This document shows, in pieces, positions 45,638 through 55,730 of a stretch of DNA of 64,000 nt. Each line of letters begins with the position of its first letter. The stretch's first letter is position 1. Made by a program: the position numbers and the translations under genes. This DNA comes from Actinomadura macrotermitis (GTDB lineage: Bacteria > Actinomycetota > Actinomycetes > Streptosporangiales > Streptosporangiaceae): assembly GCF_009604375.1 (NCBI RefSeq), contig NZ_WEGH01000006.1, positions 310,001-374,000 of the forward strand, in the 5' to 3' direction. A model generated the notes under the pieces. The model was not told the DNA's origin. It made no database searches and saw only the letters and a list, made by a program, of their open reading frames with translations.

Positions 45638-48600
45638 GCGTCCTGAAGCTTGTCGATCTCGCTCTGGTCCAGCTCCACCAGCAGGTCGGAGGGGGTGAAC
45701 CCGCCCGCCGCGCCGGTGGTGACGTGCGCGACCAGCCCGCGCAGGGCGGCGAACCAGGCCTCGGCCAGCTCGCGCACCTCCTCCTCGGTGAGCAGCCCGT
45801 CCGGCCAGGTCCAGGTGGCCGACAGCTCGGGGCCGGCGGCCAGGTCCCGGGTGATGGCGTTGATCTCCAGCAGGTGCGCGAACGGCATCCGCGGGTCCTC
45901 GCCGGCGGGCGGCTCCTCGGGCGCGATGCTCCAGTCGCCGCCCTCGGCGCCGGGGGCGACCCGGCCGAGGTAGTTGAAGGCGATCTGGGCGGGCGCGAGG
46001 TCGGCGAGCTCCTCGGCGGCCGCGTCGTCCAGGTAGCGCAGCAGGCCGTAGCCGATGCCGTTGTGCGGGATCTGGCGCAGCTGCTCCTTGACCTTCTTGA
46101 TGGCGCCGCCGACGACCGCGCCGCCGCCGGCGACCTCGGCCCAGTCAGCGAGGCCGGCGTCCAGGCGGGCCGGGTGGATCGAGGTGAACCAGCCGGCGGT
46201 GCGCGACAGGTCGACGCCGGGGACGATGTCCTCGCGGCCGTGGCCCTCCAGGTCCAGCAGCACGCTCGTGCCGCGGCCGCCGCGCTGCTTGCGCCAGTGC
46301 GCGACGGCGAGGGCGAGGCCGGTGAGAAGCACGTCGTTGGCGCGGCCGTGGAACGCGGCCGGAACGTCGGTGAGCAGCGGCCCGGTGACGTCGGCGGGCA
46401 GCTCCAGGTGCAGCGACCGGGCGCGGGCGGCGACGTCGACGCTGGGGTCGAGCGCGCGCGCTGCGAGGCGCTGGTTGGGGCCGTCCACGATGTCGAGCCA
46501 GGTGTCGAGCTCGTCGGCGCGCGCCGGGTCGGACGCGGCGGCGGTGAGGCGCTGCGCCCAACGACGGAACGAGGTGTTCACCGGCGCGAGCTCGGCGCCC
46601 GCCCAAGCGGCGACGAGGTCTGGGGTGATGATGCGCCAGGTCACGCCGTCCACGACCAGGTGGTGCAGCGCGATCAGCAGCCGGCCCTGCGCGTCGCCGG
46701 CGTCGAACCAGACCAGCTGCGCCACGGTCCCGGCGACCGGGTCGAGGCGGTCGCGGGCGGCCAGGGCCTGCTCGGTGACGACGGCGGCGAGCTTGTCGCC
46801 GTCCAGGCCGGCCACGTCCACCCGGGTGACCAGGCCCTCGGCGGACACCTCGGCCCGGACGACCGGCTGCCACTCGCCGCCGGACACGTCCAGGCGGAGG
46901 CGGAGCATGTCGTGGTGGTCCAGGACCTTCTGGAACGCGGCGGTGAGCTGCTCCACGCCGAGGCCGGCGGGAGTGCGCAGCAGCAGCGACTGGTGGAAGC
47001 CGGCGGCGAGGGAGGCGTCGCCGTCCACGCGGTCGCGCAGCCACGCCACGATCGGGGTGACCGGGACGGGGCCGGTCCCGGTGCCGGGGGCCTCGACCTC
47101 GATCTGCTCGCCCTCGCCGACGGGCTGGGCGATGGCGGCCAGCTCTTCGACGGTCTGGTGCTGGAACACCTCGCGGGGCGAGATCACCAGGCCGGCCTGG
47201 CGGGCGCGGGAGACGAGCTGGATGGCGATGATCGAGTCGCCGCCCAGGTCGAAGAACCCGTCGTCCACGCCGACCCGCTCCAGGCCCAGGACCTCGGCGA
47301 ACAGACCCGCGAGGATCTCCTCTTCAGAGGTGCGGGGGGCGAGCGCGGAGACCTTGGCGCCGAAGTCGGGCGCCGGGAGGGCCTTGCGGTCGAGCTTGCC
47401 GTTGACGGTGAGCGGCAGCGCGTCCAGCTCCACCACGACGGCCGGGACCATGTAGTCGGGCAGGTCCTGGCCGGCGAACTTGCGCAGCTCGGCGGAGTCG
47501 ATCTCGGTGCCGACGACGTAGGCGACGAGCTTGTCGTCGCGGACGATGACGGCGACGTCGTCGACCGAGTCGTGGCGGGCGAGCGCGGACTCGATCTCGC
47601 CCAGCTCGATGCGGAAGCCACGCAGCTGGACCTGCTGGTCCGAGCGGCCGAGGTACTCCAGCCGGCCGTCTTCCAGCCAGCGGCCGACGTCGCCGGTGCG
47701 GTACATGCGGGTGCCGGGCGCGCCGAACGGGTCGGCGACGAAACGCTCGGCGGTCAGGTCGGGACGGTTGAGATAGCCGCGCGCCAGGCCGTCGCCCGCC
47801 ACGTACAGCTCGCCGACCACGCCGGGAGCGGCGGGCTGGAGGCGGTCGTCCAGGACGTAAAGGCGCAGGTCGGGGATGCCGACGCCGATGACCGAGCCGG
47901 GTGCGGTGGCCGCGTAGGCACGGTCGAGCGCGACGTACGAGACGTGCACCGTGGTCTCGGTGATGCCGTACATGTTGACCAGCGTCGGCGCGTTCTCCGG
48001 GTGCCGCGAGTACCAGTCGTCCAGACGGCCCAGCTCAAGGGCCTCGCCGCCGAACACGATGTAGCGCAGCGCCAGGTCCTGGCCCGGGTTGTCCCGGTCG
48101 GCGGCCATGAGCTGGTAGAACGCCGACGGCGTCTGGTTCAGCACCGTGACCTTCTCCGCCGCCAGCAGGCGCAGGAAGTCCTCCGGGCTGCGGGACGTCA
48201 GGAACGGCACCACGACCAGGCGGCCGCCGTAGAGCAGTGAGCCCCACAGCTCCCAGACGGTGAAGTCGAAGGCGTAGGAGTGGAACAGCGTCCACACATC
48301 GTCCGGGCCGAAGTCGAACCACTGCTCGGTCGACTTCAGCAGGCGGGCGACGTTCTGGTGCGGGACCACCACGCCCTTCGGACGACCCGTCGAACCCGAG
48401 GTGTAGATGACGTACGCCGGGTGCTCGGGCGACAGCGGCCGGACACGGTCCTCGTCGCCGAGGTCGCTGTCCAGGTAGGCGGAGTGCTCCTGCTCGTCCA
48501 GCAGGACGCGCGGCAGTTCCTCCGGCAGCGCCGATCCGGCCTCGCCCGTGGTGATCGCGATGACGGGCTTGGCGTCGTCCAGCATGTGGGCGATGCGGTC

Positions 48601-51600
48601 GGCCGGGTAGTCCGGGTCGATCGGCACATACGCCGCACCGGTCTTCAGAACCGCCAGGATCGCCACGACCAGCTCCGCCGAACGCGGCAGCGCCAGCGCC
48701 ACGAACTGCTCGGCGCCGATCTCGCGGGCGGCCAGGTAGCGGGCAAGGCGGTTGGCCTCGGCGTTGACCTCGCCGTAGGTGAGGGTGCGGCCCTCGAAGG
48801 TGACGGCCGGGGCGTCGGGACGGGCCGCGGCCTGCGCCTCGAACAGCGCCGGGATCGTCGCCCGCTCCGCCTTCCCGACGGCCGAACCGCCCGCCCAGTC
48901 GCCCAGGATCGTCGCGCGCTCGTCCCCGGACAGGACGGGCGCGGCGCCGATGCGGGTGTCGGGGGCGTCCAGCAGCGCGGTCAGGAACCGCTCGAAGCGG
49001 GTGATGAGGCGCTCGGCGGAAGCCGGGTCGTACAGGTCGAGCGCGTACTCCAGCTCGCCGGCGAGGCCGTCCTCCTCCTCGGTCAGGACCATCAGCAGGT
49101 CGAAGCGGGAGACGCCGGCGTACAGCGGCTCGACCTCGGCGGTGAAGCCGGGCAACTCGACCTTGGCCTTGGGGTTGTTCTGGAAGGTCAGGCCGACCTG
49201 GAACAGCGGGTGGCGGCCGAGGTGGCGCGGCGGGTTGAGGACCTCGACCAGGCGCTCGAAGGGGACGTCCTGGTGCGCGTAGGCGGCCAGGTCGGTCTCC
49301 TTGACCCGGCCGATCAGGTCGCGGAACGTCGGGTCGCCGGAGGTGTCGGTGCGGAAGACCAGCATGTTGACGAACATGCCGACCAGATCGTCCAGCGCCT
49401 CGTCGGTACGGCCCGCGATCGGCGACCCGATCGGCACGTCGGTGCCCGCGCCGAGCCGGGTCAGCAGCGCGGCGAACGCGGCCTGCGCGACCATGAACGG
49501 GCTGGCGCCGGTCTCGCGCGACAGCTTCAGCAGCGCGGCGTGCACGCCCGCGCCGAGGCGGAAGCGGGCGGTGCCGCCGCGGTAGGACGCCTCGGCCGGG
49601 CGCGGCCGGTCGGCGGGCAGCTCCAGTTCCTCGGGCAGCCCGGCGAGCGCGTCCTTCCAGTACGCGATCTGCCGCGAGATGAGCGATCCGGGGTCGTCCT
49701 CGGACCCGAACAGCTCCTGCTGCCAGAGGGTGTAGTCGGCGTACTGGACCGGCAGCGGCGCCCAGCCGGGGGCCTGGCCGCCGGCGCGCGCCGTGTAGGC
49801 GGTGATGACGTCGGTGGCGAGCGGCGCCAGCGACCAGCCGTCGCCGGCGATGTGGTGCATCAGCAGCAGGACGACGTGCTCCTCTTCCGCGAGGCGGAAC
49901 AGGTGGGCGCGCAGCGGCGGCTCGGCGGAGATGTCGAAGGCGTACCCGGCGGCCATGCCGAGGCGGGCGGGCAGCTCGGCCGCGGTCGTCTCGGTGATCT
50001 GCAGCTCGGGGCGGGCCGCGGCCGGGTCCAGGACGAGCTGGCGCGGGACGCCGCCGCTGTCGGGCAGCACCGTGCGCAGCGTCTCGTGCCTGGCGACGAC
50101 GTCGCCGAGCGCGGTCTGCAGCGCGGCCGGGTCGAGCGCGCCGCGGATGCGCAGCGCGATCGGCATGTTGTAGGTCGCCGACGGGCCCTCGAACCGGTTG
50201 AGGAACCACAGCCGCTGCTGGGCGTAGGACGGCGGGACCGTCTCGGGCCGCTCGCGCGCCTCCAGCGCGGGCCGGGCGCCGCCGGACAGGCCGGACAGCA
50301 GCGCGGCGATGCCGGCGACGGTCGGGGTCTCGAACAGGGTGCGGACGGGCAGCTCGACGTCCAGCGCGCGGCGGATCCGGCTGACCACCCGGGTGGCGAT
50401 CAGCGAGTTGCCGCCGAACTCGAAGAAGTCGTCGTCGACGCCGACGCGGTCCAGGCCGAGCAGGTCGGCGAAGACGGCGGCGACGATCTGCTCGCGCTCG
50501 TCGCGCGGGGCGCGGTAGGGGGCGGTACGGCCCGAGATCTCCGGCTTCGGCAGCGCCTTGGTGTCGACCTTGCCGTTCGGGGTGAGCGGCAGCTCGTCCA
50601 GCACCACCACCGCGGACGGCACCATCGACTCGGGCAGGTTCTGCCGGGCGTAGGCGCGCAGCTCCTCGGGGTCGAGGGTCTGGCCGGGCGCGGCGACGAC
50701 GTAGGCGACCAGCCGCTTCACCCCGGGCGCCGCGGGGACGACGGCGGCGCGGCGCGCGTCGGCGCCGGGCAGCTCCAGGCCGCCGACGGTGACGGCGGCG
50801 GCGCTGGCGACGGCGGCCTCCAGCACCTGCCGGAACCAGCCGGCGAGGTCGGCGACGGTCTCGCGGTCGAACAGGTCGGCCGCGTACTCGACGGTGCCCG
50901 CGAGGGCGCCCGAGCCGTCCCGGGCCTCCTCCAGCAGGAACTCCAGGTCGAACTTGGCCACGCCCGCGTCGACCGGCTCGACCGCGACGGTGAGGCCGGG
51001 CAGCTCGACGGTCGCCTCGGGGTTGTTCTGCAGGGTCAGCATGACCTGGAACAGCGGGTGCCGGGCCAGCGACCGGGCCGGGTTGAGGACCTCCACCAGG
51101 CGCTCGAACGGCACGTCCTGGTGGGCGTAGGCGCCGAGGTCGGTCTCGCGGACGCGGCCGAGCAGCTCGGCGAACGAGGGGTTGCCGGAGGTGTCGGTGC
51201 GCAGCACCAGGGTGTTGACGAACACGCCGACCAGGTCGTCCAGCGCCTCGTCGGTGCGGCCCGCGATCGGCGACCCGATCGGCACGTCGGTGCCGGCGCC
51301 GAGGCGGGTGAGCAGCGCGGCGAGCGCGGCCTGCAGCACCATGAACAGGCTGACCTGGTGGGTGCGGGCGAGGGCGGCCAGGCCCTGGTGCAGTTCGGCG
51401 GGCAGCTCGAAGGAGACCTGGCCGCCGCGGTAGGACGCGCGGTCGGGGCGCGGCCGGTCGGTGGGCAGCGGCGTCTGGTCGGGCAGCCCGGCCAGGGTCT
51501 TCTTCCAGTAGGCGATCTGCCGGGCGGCCAGGCTGGCCGGGTCGTCCTCGGCGCCGAGCAGCTCGCGCTGCCACAGGGCGTAGTCGGCGTACTGGACCGG

Positions 51601-54600
51601 CAGCGGCGCCCAGCCGGGGGCGTGGCCGTCGCGGCGGGCCAGGTAGGCGGTGATGACGTCGCGGGCGAGCGGCGCCATCGACCAGCCGTCGCCGGCGATG
51701 TGGTGCAGGACCAGCAGGAGGAGGTGCTCGTGAGGCCCGTCCGCCGGCGAAGCCGGCTCCTCCGGCCCTCGGGGGGTCTGGGGGGTCGCCCCCCCAGAAG
51801 CAGCACGGCCGATCTCGTACAGGTGGGCGCGCAGCGGGAGCTCGGTGGCGAGGTCGAAGCCGCGGGTGGCGTCCATGAACAGCGCGCCGTGGAGGTCGCC
51901 GTCCGGCACGCCGCCGATGTGCAGGGCCGGGTCGGCCTCACCGGGGGCGAGGACGCGCTGGTAGGCCTCGCCGTCCGCCTCGCCGAACAGCGTCCGCAGC
52001 GACTCGTGCCGGTTCACCACGTCGCGCAGCGCGGCGCGCAGCGCGTCCTGGTCCAGTGCGCCGGTGAGACGGAGCGGGATCGGCATGTTGTAGGTGGCGG
52101 TGAGCCCTTCGAGCCGGCTGAGGAACCACAGCCGCTCCTGCGCGTACGACACCGGCAGCGGGTCGGGCCGGTCGGCTGGGCGCAGCACCGGGCGGGCGGG
52201 CTCGGCCTTGGCCGTCGCGATGTGCTCGGACAGCCCGGCGACCGACGGGGTCTCGAACAGGGCGCGGACGGGCAGTTCGACGTCCAGCGCGGCGCGCGCG
52301 CGGGAGACGACGCGGGTGGCCTTGAGGGAGTCGCCGCCGAAGTCGAAGAAGTCGTCGTCGATGCCGATGTGCTCGATGCCGAGGACGTCGGCGAAGATCC
52401 CGCACAGGATCTCCTCGCGGGCGTCGCGCGGGCCGCGCCCGGTGGTGGCGGCGGCGAAGACCGGCTCGGGCAGCGCGCCGCGGTCGATCTTGCCGGCCGG
52501 GTTCAGCGGCATGGCGTCCAGCACCACGATCGCCGCCGGGATCATGTACTCGGGCAGCGTCCCGGCCAGGAACGCCTTCAGCCGCGCCGGGTCGGGGGCG
52601 GTGTCGTCCGCCGGGACGACGTAGGCGACCAGCATGGTGTCGTCGGCCGCGTCGCGCCGCGCGGTCACCACGTGCTGGCCGACCTGCGGGTGCGCGGCGA
52701 GCGCCGCCTCGATCTCGCCGAGCTCGATGCGGAAGCCGCGCACCTTGACCTGGTGGTCGGAGCGGCCGATGAACTCCAGCTGCCCGTCCGGCAGCCAGCG
52801 CACCACGTCGCCGGTGCGGTACATCCGCTCGCCGGGCGCGCCGAAGGGGCAGGCGACGTAGCGTTCGGCGGTGAGGTCGGGGCGGCCGAGGTAGCCGCGG
52901 GTGAGGCCGGGGGTGGTCAGGTACAGCTCGCCGGGCACGCCGGCCGGGACCGGCTTCAGCGCGTCGTCCAGCACATAGGCGCCGGTGTTGCCGAGCACCG
53001 CGCCGATCGGCGCGTTCGCGGCGGGGTCGCCGTCGTCGATCCACGCGGTGACCAGGACGGTGATCTCGGTGGGGCCGTAGACGTTGGTGATGCGCGCCTG
53101 CGGCGCCAGCGCGCGCAGGTCGCGCAGCAGCCGCGGCGACAGCGCCTCGCCGCCGAGCATCAGGTCGCCGACGTCCAGCTTGAGGGAGCCGCGCGCGATC
53201 AGCGCGGCGACCGCCGAGGGCACGCCGCCGAGGAAGGTGCCCTCCCAGCCGCCGCGGTCGGTGAGCTCCAGCAGGTCGCGCACCACGTCCAGGCAGCCGC
53301 CGCTGGACAGCGTCAGGTACCACTCGATGATCGAGATGTCGAAGTTCAGCGACGTGCCGAACAGCACCCGCGCCATCCGCTCGGGCGGGAACACCGGCTG
53401 CATCCGGGCCTGGAACTCCACCAGGTTGGCGTGGGTGACCACGACGCCCTTCGGGCGGCCGGTGGAGCCGGAGGTGTAGATGATGTAGGCGGGGTTGCCG
53501 GGCCGGACCGGCCGCACCCGCTCGGCGTCGGTGAGGTCGCCGCCGGGGGTGCCCTCCAGGTCCAGGGTGTCCAGCTCGACGCGGACGACGTCGCCCGGCA
53601 GCGGCACCTCGCTGGTGGTGACGACGCAGGCGGGGGCGGCGTCCTGCAGCATGTAGGCGACGCGGTCGGGCGGGTAGGAGGGGTCGAGCGCCTGGTAGGC
53701 GGCGCCCGCCTTCATCACCCCGAGCGTCGCCACGACGGTGCGCGCGTCGTGCGGCAGCGCGACCGCGACCAGGTCCTCGGCGCCGACGCCGAGGCCCACC
53801 AGGTGGCGGGCCAGCCGGTTGGCGCGGGCGTTCAGCTCGGCGTAGGTGATCCGCCCGTCGCCGGCGGTCAGCGCGATCGCGTCCGGGGTACGGGCGGCGT
53901 GCGCCTCGATCAGCTCGTGCGCGAGCACGTCGCGCTCCACCGGCAGCGCGGGGCCGTTCCACTCGTGCAGGATCGTGTGCCGCTCGGCGTCGGTGAGCAG
54001 CTCGATCTCGCGCAGCGGGGTGGCCGGGTCGGCGTCCCCGAGCGCGCGCATGAACCGGATGTAGCGGTCGTGGTGCGCGGCGACCTCGTCCGCGCCGTAC
54101 AGGTCGGGGTGGGCCTCGAAGTCGACGCGCAGGCCGTTGCCGTCGAAGTTGTCGTAGATGTTGATCTGCAGGTCCTCGACCGGGCCGACGGTGAGGGCGT
54201 GCATCCGGCCCGGCGTGCCGCCGAAGTCCAGCCGGTAGTCGAACGCCATGATGTTGATGACCGGGCCGTACATGCGGCGGCGGTCGCCGAGCAGCTTCAG
54301 GTCGCGGCGCAGGTCCTCGTACCGGTAGCGCTGGTGGCGCAGGGCCCGCGCGCTCGCCCGGGTGACCGAGCGGACGAGCTCCTCGACCGTCATGTCCGGG
54401 CGCACCTGAACCCGCAGCGGCAGGATCGAGGACATCATCGCCGGCGTCTCCAGCGCCAGCCGGGTGACGCGGCCGGTGACCGCGAGGCCGAGGATGACGT
54501 CCTCGGTGCCGGTCATCCGCGCCATGTAGGCGGCGGTCGCGGCGATCGCCAGGCCCTGGGAGGCGGTGCGCAGCCGCCGCGACCCGGCGGCCAGCGCCTC

Positions 54601-55293
54601 GCTCTGGTCCGGCGGGACGGTGACGACGCGGGAGATGTAGTCGGCGGTGGGCCCGGCGATCTCGTCGGTGAGGCCGGCCGCGACGGGCTTGTCGGCGAAC
54701 CGCTCCAGCCAGTACGCCCGGTCGCGCTCGAACCGCTCGCTCTCGCGGTAGGCGGCCTCCTCGGCCAGCAGCCTCCGGTAGTCGCCGAGCCTGCCGGGCA
54801 CGTACTCGCCGCCCCGCAGGAGGGTGGTGTACACCTCGGCGGCGCGGTGGCTGATGATCGGGCCGCAGTAGCCGTCCTGGATGATGTGGTGCGAGCGGAT
54901 GAACCACCAGTGCACCTGCGGCGCCAGCCGGAGCAGCGCGGTGACGCTCAGCCGGTCGCCGTCCATCGGCAGCGGCTCGCGCATGCGCGCGTCCATCCAC
55001 GCGCGCGCGGCGGCCTCCGGGTCGGGCTCGCCGCTCAGGTCCACCAGCGGAATGGACGCCGGGGCCTTCTCGATGACCTGCTGCGCCATTCCGTCGTGCT
55101 CGACGATGCGCACGTGCATGGCGTCGAGTTCGTGCGAGCAGAGACGGGCGGTGCGGTCGAACAGCTCGGCGTCGAGCGGTCCCTCGATCTCGATGTACAG
55201 CGCGATATGGACCGGCGTTTCCGGTGCCAGCTGCTGCGCGTACCAGACGCTCTGCTGGGCGGCGGAAAGAGGAACGTACTCGGAGGACGACAT
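45619..55293 (-). CDS. NRPS1: C-A-T-C-(A stub)-T-C-A-T-E, three modules, the second with a truncated A domain
   Basis: 3224 aa from ATG 55293 (a TTG lies just before it). C1 is EntF-like with an intact SHHIIQDGY near 135, though no partner carrier protein is seen. A1 ([20 protein letters not shown]) has pocket D-I-I-G-M-G-V-V-L, unassigned; T1 Ser about 987. C2 ([10 protein letters not shown] near 1195) carries a repeat-derived insertion (about 1162-1187). Then the C-A linker runs straight into [17 protein letters not shown] and [11 protein letters not shown] (about 1501-1590, Lys about 1575): motifs A1-A8 are missing, A9 and A10 remain. T2 is [13 protein letters not shown] (Ser about 1630). 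C3, A3 with threonine pocket D-F-W-N-V-G-M-V-H, T3 and E ([10 protein letters not shown] near 2875) follow. The C-terminus [18 protein letters not shown] is a donor docking helix. Confidence 0.93.
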   Translation of the reverse strand: MSSSEYVPLSAAQQSVWYAQQLAPETPVHIALYIEIEGPLDAELFDRTARLCSHELDAMHVRIVEHDGMAQQVIEKAPASIPLVDLSGEPDPEAAARAWMDARMREPLPMDGDRLSVTALLRLAPQVHWWFIRSHHIIQDGYCGPIISHRAAEVYTTLLRGGEYVPGRLGDYRRLLAEEAAYRESERFERDRAYWLERFADKPVAAGLTDEIAGPTADYISRVVTVPPDQSEALAAGSRRLRTASQGLAIAATAAYMARMTGTEDVILGLAVTGRVTRLALETPAMMSSILPLRVQVRPDMTVEELVRSVTRASARALRHQRYRYEDLRRDLKLLGDRRRMYGPVINIMAFDYRLDFGGTPGRMHALTVGPVEDLQINIYDNFDGNGLRVDFEAHPDLYGADEVAAHHDRYIRFMRALGDADPATPLREIELLTDAERHTILHEWNGPALPVERDVLAHELIEAHAARTPDAIALTAGDGRITYAELNARANRLARHLVGLGVGAEDLVAVALPHDARTVVATLGVMKAGAAYQALDPSYPPDRVAYMLQDAAPACVVTTSEVPLPGDVVRVELDTLDLEGTPGGDLTDAERVRPVRPGNPAYIIYTSGSTGRPKGVVVTHANLVEFQARMQPVFPPERMARVLFGTSLNFDISIIEWYLTLSSGGCLDVVRDLLELTDRGGWEGTFLGGVPSAVAALIARGSLKLDVGDLMLGGEALSPRLLRDLRALAPQARITNVYGPTEITVLVTAWIDDGDPAANAPIGAVLGNTGAYVLDDALKPVPAGVPGELYLTTPGLTRGYLGRPDLTAERYVACPFGAPGERMYRTGDVVRWLPDGQLEFIGRSDHQVKVRGFRIELGEIEAALAAHPQVGQHVVTARRDAADDTMLVAYVVPADDTAPDPARLKAFLAGTLPEYMIPAAIVVLDAMPLNPAGKIDRGALPEPVFAAATTGRGPRDAREEILCGIFADVLGIEHIGIDDDFFDFGGDSLKATRVVSRARAALDVELPVRALFETPSVAGLSEHIATAKAEPARPVLRPADRPDPLPVSYAQERLWFLSRLEGLTATYNMPIPLRLTGALDQDALRAALRDVVNRHESLRTLFGEADGEAYQRVLAPGEADPALHIGGVPDGDLHGALFMDATRGFDLATELPLRAHLYEIGRAASGGATPQTPRGPEEPASPADGPHEHLLLLVLHHIAGDGWSMAPLARDVITAYLARRDGHAPGWAPLPVQYADYALWQRELLGAEDDPASLAARQIAYWKKTLAGLPDQTPLPTDRPRPDRASYRGGQVSFELPAELHQGLAALARTHQVSLFMVLQAALAALLTRLGAGTDVPIGSPIAGRTDEALDDLVGVFVNTLVLRTDTSGNPSFAELLGRVRETDLGAYAHQDVPFERLVEVLNPARSLARHPLFQVMLTLQNNPEATVELPGLTVAVEPVDAGVAKFDLEFLLEEARDGSGALAGTVEYAADLFDRETVADLAGWFRQVLEAAVASAAAVTVGGLELPGADARRAAVVPAAPGVKRLVAYVVAAPGQTLDPEELRAYARQNLPESMVPSAVVVLDELPLTPNGKVDTKALPKPEISGRTAPYRAPRDEREQIVAAVFADLLGLDRVGVDDDFFEFGGNSLIATRVVSRIRRALDVELPVRTLFETPTVAGIAALLSGLSGGARPALEARERPETVPPSYAQQRLWFLNRFEGPSATYNMPIALRIRGALDPAALQTALGDVVARHETLRTVLPDSGGVPRQLVLDPAAARPELQITETTAAELPARLGMAAGYAFDISAEPPLRAHLFRLAEEEHVVLLLMHHIAGDGWSLAPLATDVITAYTARAGGQAPGWAPLPVQYADYTLWQQELFGSEDDPGSLISRQIAYWKDALAGLPEELELPADRPRPAEASYRGGTARFRLGAGVHAALLKLSRETGASPFMVAQAAFAALLTRLGAGTDVPIGSPIAGRTDEALDDLVGMFVNMLVFRTDTSGDPTFRDLIGRVKETDLAAYAHQDVPFERLVEVLNPPRHLGRHPLFQVGLTFQNNPKAKVELPGFTAEVEPLYAGVSRFDLLMVLTEEEDGLAGELEYALDLYDPASAERLITRFERFLTALLDAPDTRIGAAPVLSGDERATILGDWAGGSAVGKAERATIPALFEAQAAARPDAPAVTFEGRTLTYGEVNAEANRLARYLAAREIGAEQFVALALPRSAELVVAILAVLKTGAAYVPIDPDYPADRIAHMLDDAKPVIAITTGEAGSALPEELPRVLLDEQEHSAYLDSDLGDEDRVRPLSPEHPAYVIYTSGSTGRPKGVVVPHQNVARLLKSTEQWFDFGPDDVWTLFHSYAFDFTVWELWGSLLYGGRLVVVPFLTSRSPEDFLRLLAAEKVTVLNQTPSAFYQLMAADRDNPGQDLALRYIVFGGEALELGRLDDWYSRHPENAPTLVNMYGITETTVHVSYVALDRAYAATAPGSVIGVGIPDLRLYVLDDRLQPAAPGVVGELYVAGDGLARGYLNRPDLTAERFVADPFGAPGTRMYRTGDVGRWLEDGRLEYLGRSDQQVQLRGFRIELGEIESALARHDSVDDVAVIVRDDKLVAYVVGTEIDSAELRKFAGQDLPDYMVPAVVVELDALPLTVNGKLDRKALPAPDFGAKVSALAPRTSEEEILAGLFAEVLGLERVGVDDGFFDLGGDSIIAIQLVSRARQAGLVISPREVFQHQTVEELAAIAQPVGEGEQIEVEAPGTGTGPVPVTPIVAWLRDRVDGDASLAAGFHQSLLLRTPAGLGVEQLTAAFQKVLDHHDMLRLRLDVSGGEWQPVVRAEVSAEGLVTRVDVAGLDGDKLAAVVTEQALAARDRLDPVAGTVAQLVWFDAGDAQGRLLIALHHLVVDGVTWRIITPDLVAAWAGAELAPVNTSFRRWAQRLTAAASDPARADELDTWLDIVDGPNQRLAARALDPSVDVAARARSLHLELPADVTGPLLTDVPAAFHGRANDVLLTGLALAVAHWRKQRGGRGTSVLLDLEGHGREDIVPGVDLSRTAGWFTSIHPARLDAGLADWAEVAGGGAVVGGAIKKVKEQLRQIPHNGIGYGLLRYLDDAAAEELADLAPAQIAFNYLGRVAPGAEGGDWSIAPEEPPAGEDPRMPFAHLLEINAITRDLAAGPELSATWTWPDGLLTEEEVRELAEAWFAALRGLVAHVTTGAAGGFTPSDLLVELDQSEIDKLQDAWKGKF
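47095..48900 (-). repeat. Duplicated Thr A-T block, copy in NRPS1
   Basis: Partner of 39410-41190. Both encode the same threonine pocket and the same GGDSIIAIQ carrier protein before an epimerase. The higher identity than in the flanking C and E domains points to recent duplication or gene conversion. Confidence 0.8.
51741..51798. repeat. REP-like palindromic insertion inside the C2 domain of NRPS1
   Basis: Two hairpins lie back to back: GCCGGC-GAA-GCCGGC (51743-51757) and TCTGGGGGG / CCCCCCAGA (51777-51785 with 51790-51798), joined by a CCCTCGGGGGG tract. In the protein this adds about 25 Pro/Gly/Ala-rich residues ([19 protein letters not shown] and on), absent from the other C domains at the same place. 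The frame is kept and the HHIAGDG motif that follows is intact. Confidence 0.65.
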
Positions 55294-55730
55294 CAAGCGG
55301 TACTTTCCCGGTCGGAGGGGGACTTCTTAATGCCCGATACGGCGGCTGGACTTTCCGGCCGCGGGCAGGAGGCAAAGCGACTGAACACGCAACTACGGGC
55401 CGTCCCCGTCCCCTTTCCCCAAGTCCCTTCCGGGATCGTGATTTCGCGCCCGATCCAAAGGTGTGTTCGTCCGCGGTTCACTCCCGGCCGGTGCGGAGCG
55501 CCACTGCTTCCGTCCCCCGGCGAGGGCCCGACCCCGCGCCCCGTCTCTACTGAGGAGTAGCGGAGCCACAGTTAACCAGCCTGTCACATGGCTCGCAATC
55601 CCCCCAAAAGTAGAACTTGGGCCCCGAAATTACTCACGATCGTGACAAAGATCCGCAGGTGGCGGGCCCTGGCGCGATCATGGACGCTCAACCCGTGACA
55701 AGGGTTGACGTCCGAACTCGGCCAGTGCGG
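55294..55730. promoter_or_regulatory. Upstream region of NRPS1 with a 12-base palindrome
   Basis: 437 bases between the stand-alone A gene and NRPS1, with no gene of its own and no A-domain remnant. TCACGATCGTGA (55634-55645) is exactly self-complementary. CTACT-GAGG-AGTAG (55547-55560) is a small hairpin. The region probably holds the NRPS1 promoter, but I cannot point to -35/-10 boxes, and no iron-box-like sequence is seen. Confidence 0.45.
55688..55708. terminator. Stem-loop after the stand-alone A gene
   Basis: TCAACCC and GGGTTGA form an exact 7-bp stem with a 7-base loop, starting 22 bases past the stop at 55731 on the minus strand. It is short for a terminator; it may only attenuate read-through into NRPS1. 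Confidence 0.4.

Noticed and set aside
50390-50420. T2 carrier protein being inactive because it reads GGNS
   Set aside because: The phosphopantetheine serine and its surroundings are intact; Asn for Asp at this place occurs in working carrier proteins.
38075-55560. Very long plus-strand open frames (2523, 838 and 2426 codons) opposite the NRPS genes
   Set aside because: They mirror the third-position bias of the minus-strand NRPS genes, give low-complexity Gly/Arg/Val-rich proteins and have no known domain.
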